From Candidatus Levyibacteriota bacterium (GTDB lineage: Bacteria > Patescibacteriota > Microgenomatia > Levybacterales > UBA12049), in assembly GCA_003173995.1 (NCBI GenBank), contig PRDT01000019.1:1-6014 (forward strand): 6,014 bases of DNA. The letters run 5' to 3'. Positions 3,780 through 6,014 of the stretch are shown here, in pieces. Under the pieces are notes generated by a model. That model was given only the letters and a program-made list of their open reading frames with translations. It was not told the origin of the DNA and ran no database searches. How positions within the stretch are numbered: the stretch's first letter is position 1; the number at the start of each line of letters is the position of its first letter. Both the position numbers and the translations under genes were made by a program.

Positions 3780-6014
3780 ATGAAACTGCCCTTTCTAAAA
3801 GGATTTAGCAAACAAGAAGTAAAAGAATACTTTCTCGCTCTCCTTCTTCGAGATGAGTCTCTTCGTGCTGTTGTATTTGAAGAGTCAGAAGGGAAAATGC
3901 AAGTTGTCGGCGTAAGCGAAGAAGAACTTCCTTCTCCCCTTGAAGAAATCACTACTGAAAAACTTCTAGAAATTACTGATAAAGCAATTGGTATTGCCGA
4001 ATCCTCTCTCCCCAATAATATCCAAACTCACAAAACCATCTTTGGTCTTAAAGAAGATTGGATTGAAAATACAAATATCAAAAAAGAAAAGTTAGCAATC
4101 CTCAAGCAACTTTGTGACGAATTAGAGCTCCAGCCAATAGGATTTCTTGTCTTCTCAGAAGCAATTGCTCATTTGCTTCAAAAGCAAGAAGGAGCCCCAG
4201 TATCAGCAGTTCTTGCTGAAATAGGTAAGACAACACTGACTCTCACTCTTCTTCGTGCAGGACGTATTGTTGAAGTGCAACAAGGACCTGCAGAAGAACC
4301 ACTTGCGAAGTCCGTTGATACTCTCCTGCAGCACTTTACTAATGTTGAAATTCTCCCCTCTCGAATTATTCTCTTAGATAGCAGAAAAAGAGCCACTCTT
4401 ACCAAAACATTTATTAGCCATTTGTGGAGTAAATCATTACCATTCTTACATGTCCCACAAATAACCATGCTTGAAGATGACTTTGAAACGCAAGCAATCC
4501 TCTATGGAACAGCATCCCAAATGGGCTTCTCAATGACTCAGATGCCAAAGAGTAGACTGGCGCCACAAAAGCAAGATGAATTCTTTAAAGAGCAAGAAGA
4601 AGCTCAGAAAGAGGCTGAAGAAGAACAACCTGCTGAAGAGACAACAACCCCTCAGCAAGAGCCAGAAGTAGCATCTGAAGAAGTTGAAAACAAACAAAAG
4701 GGGAAAGATGAGACAGAAGCATTTGGATTTGTCACAGGAAAAGATGTATTAGAAGAAGCTCCACTTGAACCACATGCCATGCCACCTCATCATGGAGATA
4801 ATTTTACTTCCCAAGAAGAAATAGAAGATGAAACCTTTGCAGAAATCCCAGAAAGAGTAAAAGAGGAAGAAGAAGGTATGAACACAACAGTTGGTGGATT
4901 TGGCGCAAATGGAACATTTTTATCTGAAGGTATAAAAAAAGCTGCTGGACAATTAAAGAGAATCAAACTTGAGTCAGTCGGTAAGACGATAAGTGGCCTT
5001 TTAGCTCTGGTTCGACCATCCGGAGGAAGAGGAGTTGCAAGAAAAGGATTTCCACTCCTCCTTCTTATTCCACTTATCCTCATTCTTATTCTTGGAGGAA
5101 TTGGTTGGTACATTTTTGGACTCAAGGCAACAGTTACGTTGGTTATTGATCCGAAAGTCGTTGATGCAGACCAAATAGTAACCTTCTCACCGACTGATGA
5201 GACAGATTTATCAAAAAATCTTATTGGAGGGTCCTCAGTCTCCGTTGATGAGAGTGGATCTGTCACAACCGCTGCAACTGGATCTAAAGACGTAGGGGAT
5301 AAAGCAAAAGGAACAGTCACTATTTATAATTTAACTGATAGTTCAAAAAGTTTTTCAGCAGGCACAACTATTACTTCAAGCAATAATTTGAAATTTACCT
5401 TAAATAAAGATGTTACCGTTGCATCTGGTTCTTCTGATCCTATTAATCCTGTTGCAGGAAAGCAGGATGTTGATGTTACAGCAGCAAATATTGGTACTGA
5501 CTCCAATCTTCCATCAGGTACAAAGTTTAGTATTGGGGGCAATTCATCAATTGCTGCCAAAAATGATAATGCCTTCTCAGGCGGGACAAAAAAGACAGTT
5601 ACTGTTATTTCCAAAAATGATATTGATAAATTAGTTGATGATCTCACTACCCAATTACAAGACAAAGCCAAGTCTGACCTTGCACAAAAATCAAATGGCA
5701 ATAAGAGTATTCTCGGAGTATTTTTAAAAACTGACTTGACCAGTAAAAAATTCAGTGGAGAGTCAGGAGATCAGGCAAGTAATGTTTCACTTGATGGCAC
5801 AATTACCTATACTGGCCTTGCCTACACAAAGTCAGATATGGATAATTTAGGATCATCTCTTCTTCGAGACAAACTTAATGGTGGCAACCTCTCAAATAAA
5901 GGCATCACAACGGAAATTAGCGATTCATCAATCAAAAATGGAGATTTGAAGGCAACAGTCAAAGTAAAAGCAGGACTTATTCCAACTATTGATACTTCTT
6001 CTTTGCAAAAACAA
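3780..6014 (+). CDS. Actin-like (PilM/FtsA-type) domain fused via a TM helix to a baseplate-J-like exterior (runs off right edge)
   Basis: The 745 codons visible from ATG 3780 stay open to the window end. Residues 1-260 look like an actin-fold ATPase of the PilM/FtsA kind: a first strand pair near 17-44 (YFLALLLRDESLRAVVFE, then KMQVVG), GFLVFSEAIAHLL at 121-133, a phosphate-2-like EIGKTT at 147-152, and LPSRIILLD at 192-200. The first-strand acidic residue normally seen in DxG is not clear, so ATP hydrolysis is uncertain. Residues 262 to about 395 are a Glu/Gln/Pro-rich low-complexity linker. A basic stretch (RGVARK, just before 423) and one hydrophobic helix at 425-447 place the N-terminus inside. 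The exterior part resembles CPR proteins annotated 'baseplate J-like': GTVTIYN at 511-517, an LKFTLNKDVTVAS strand region, GKQDVDVTAANIGTDSNLPSG from 560, FSGG at 599-602, then a helical segment from about 614. It lies six bases after alaS and is probably co-transcribed. No SD sequence is present. Its role is unknown; an envelope or pilus-assembly part is my inference. Confidence 0.8.
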   Translation, partial: MKLPFLKGFSKQEVKEYFLALLLRDESLRAVVFEESEGKMQVVGVSEEELPSPLEEITTEKLLEITDKAIGIAESSLPNNIQTHKTIFGLKEDWIENTNIKKEKLAILKQLCDELELQPIGFLVFSEAIAHLLQKQEGAPVSAVLAEIGKTTLTLTLLRAGRIVEVQQGPAEEPLAKSVDTLLQHFTNVEILPSRIILLDSRKRATLTKTFISHLWSKSLPFLHVPQITMLEDDFETQAILYGTASQMGFSMTQMPKSRLAPQKQDEFFKEQEEAQKEAEEEQPAEETTTPQQEPEVASEEVENKQKGKDETEAFGFVTGKDVLEEAPLEPHAMPPHHGDNFTSQEEIEDETFAEIPERVKEEEEGMNTTVGGFGANGTFLSEGIKKAAGQLKRIKLESVGKTISGLLALVRPSGGRGVARKGFPLLLLIPLILILILGGIGWYIFGLKATVTLVIDPKVVDADQIVTFSPTDETDLSKNLIGGSSVSVDESGSVTTAATGSKDVGDKAKGTVTIYNLTDSSKSFSAGTTITSSNNLKFTLNKDVTVASGSSDPINPVAGKQDVDVTAANIGTDSNLPSGTKFSIGGNSSIAAKNDNAFSGGTKKTVTVISKNDIDKLVDDLTTQLQDKAKSDLAQKSNGNKSILGVFLKTDLTSKKFSGESGDQASNVSLDGTITYTGLAYTKSDMDNLGSSLLRDKLNGGNLSNKGITTEISDSSIKNGDLKATVKVKAGLIPTIDTSSLQKQ

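Noticed and set aside
3770..4468. Minus-strand open frames opposite the actin-like domain
   Set aside because: The plus-strand frame is continuous and carries the actin-like motifs; the antisense translations are compositionally odd and have no start signals.
4790..5701. Two long minus-strand open frames (4790-5320 and 5324-5701) opposite the large membrane-protein gene
   Set aside because: They lie antisense to a coding region with clear domain signals, their translations are Ser/Pro-rich without recognisable motifs, and they have no promoter or ribosome binding site. They look like shadows of codon bias.
1..6014. Recoded TGA (glycine) as in some CPR lineages, tRNA genes, CRISPR arrays or insertion sequences
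   Set aside because: No in-frame TGA occurs in the four genes and GGA is used freely for glycine. I saw no cloverleaf, repeat-spacer pattern, transposase or terminal repeats.

Overview
The window comes from a moderately AT-rich bacterial genome that uses the standard genetic code: TAA stops, and no in-frame TGA in any accepted gene. Several protein features point to the Candidate Phyla Radiation (Patescibacteria), perhaps Microgenomates. These are a compact alanyl-tRNA synthetase with variant class II motifs and no C-Ala domain, an rpoB with its own promoter, and a giant membrane protein joining an actin-like domain to a baseplate-J-like exterior. The lineage is an inference from these protein features; there is no rRNA here to confirm it.

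Layout. Positions 1-898 hold, on the minus strand, the first 299 codons of rpoB (RNA polymerase beta), which runs off the left edge. Positions 899-1142 are a divergent intergenic region. It carries a near-consensus rpoB promoter, a 9-bp inverted repeat straddling that promoter, a roughly 78-nt rpoB leader with two hairpins, and the promoter of the next plus-strand gene. Positions 1143-1883 encode a membrane-anchored DUF218/YdcF-like protein. Positions 1920-3773 encode a complete 617-residue AlaRS. Six bases after its stop, a large gene starts at 3780 and runs off the right edge, with 745 codons visible. Its product has a cytoplasmic actin-like (PilM/FtsA-type) domain, a long acidic linker, one transmembrane helix and a baseplate-J-like extracytoplasmic region.

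How the parts fit. Transcription (rpoB), translation (alaS) and a cell-envelope machine are neighbours, with divergent control from the 899-1142 region. alaS and the 3780 gene are tightly spaced and probably co-transcribed. A recurring pattern is that each plus-strand gene has an extended -10-like box (TGn plus hexamer) ending only 6-8 nt before its ATG, with no Shine-Dalgarno sequence. This suggests leaderless mRNAs. rpoB is the exception: its structured leader ends in an 8-bp hairpin five nucleotides before the start codon, which could be a site of regulation.
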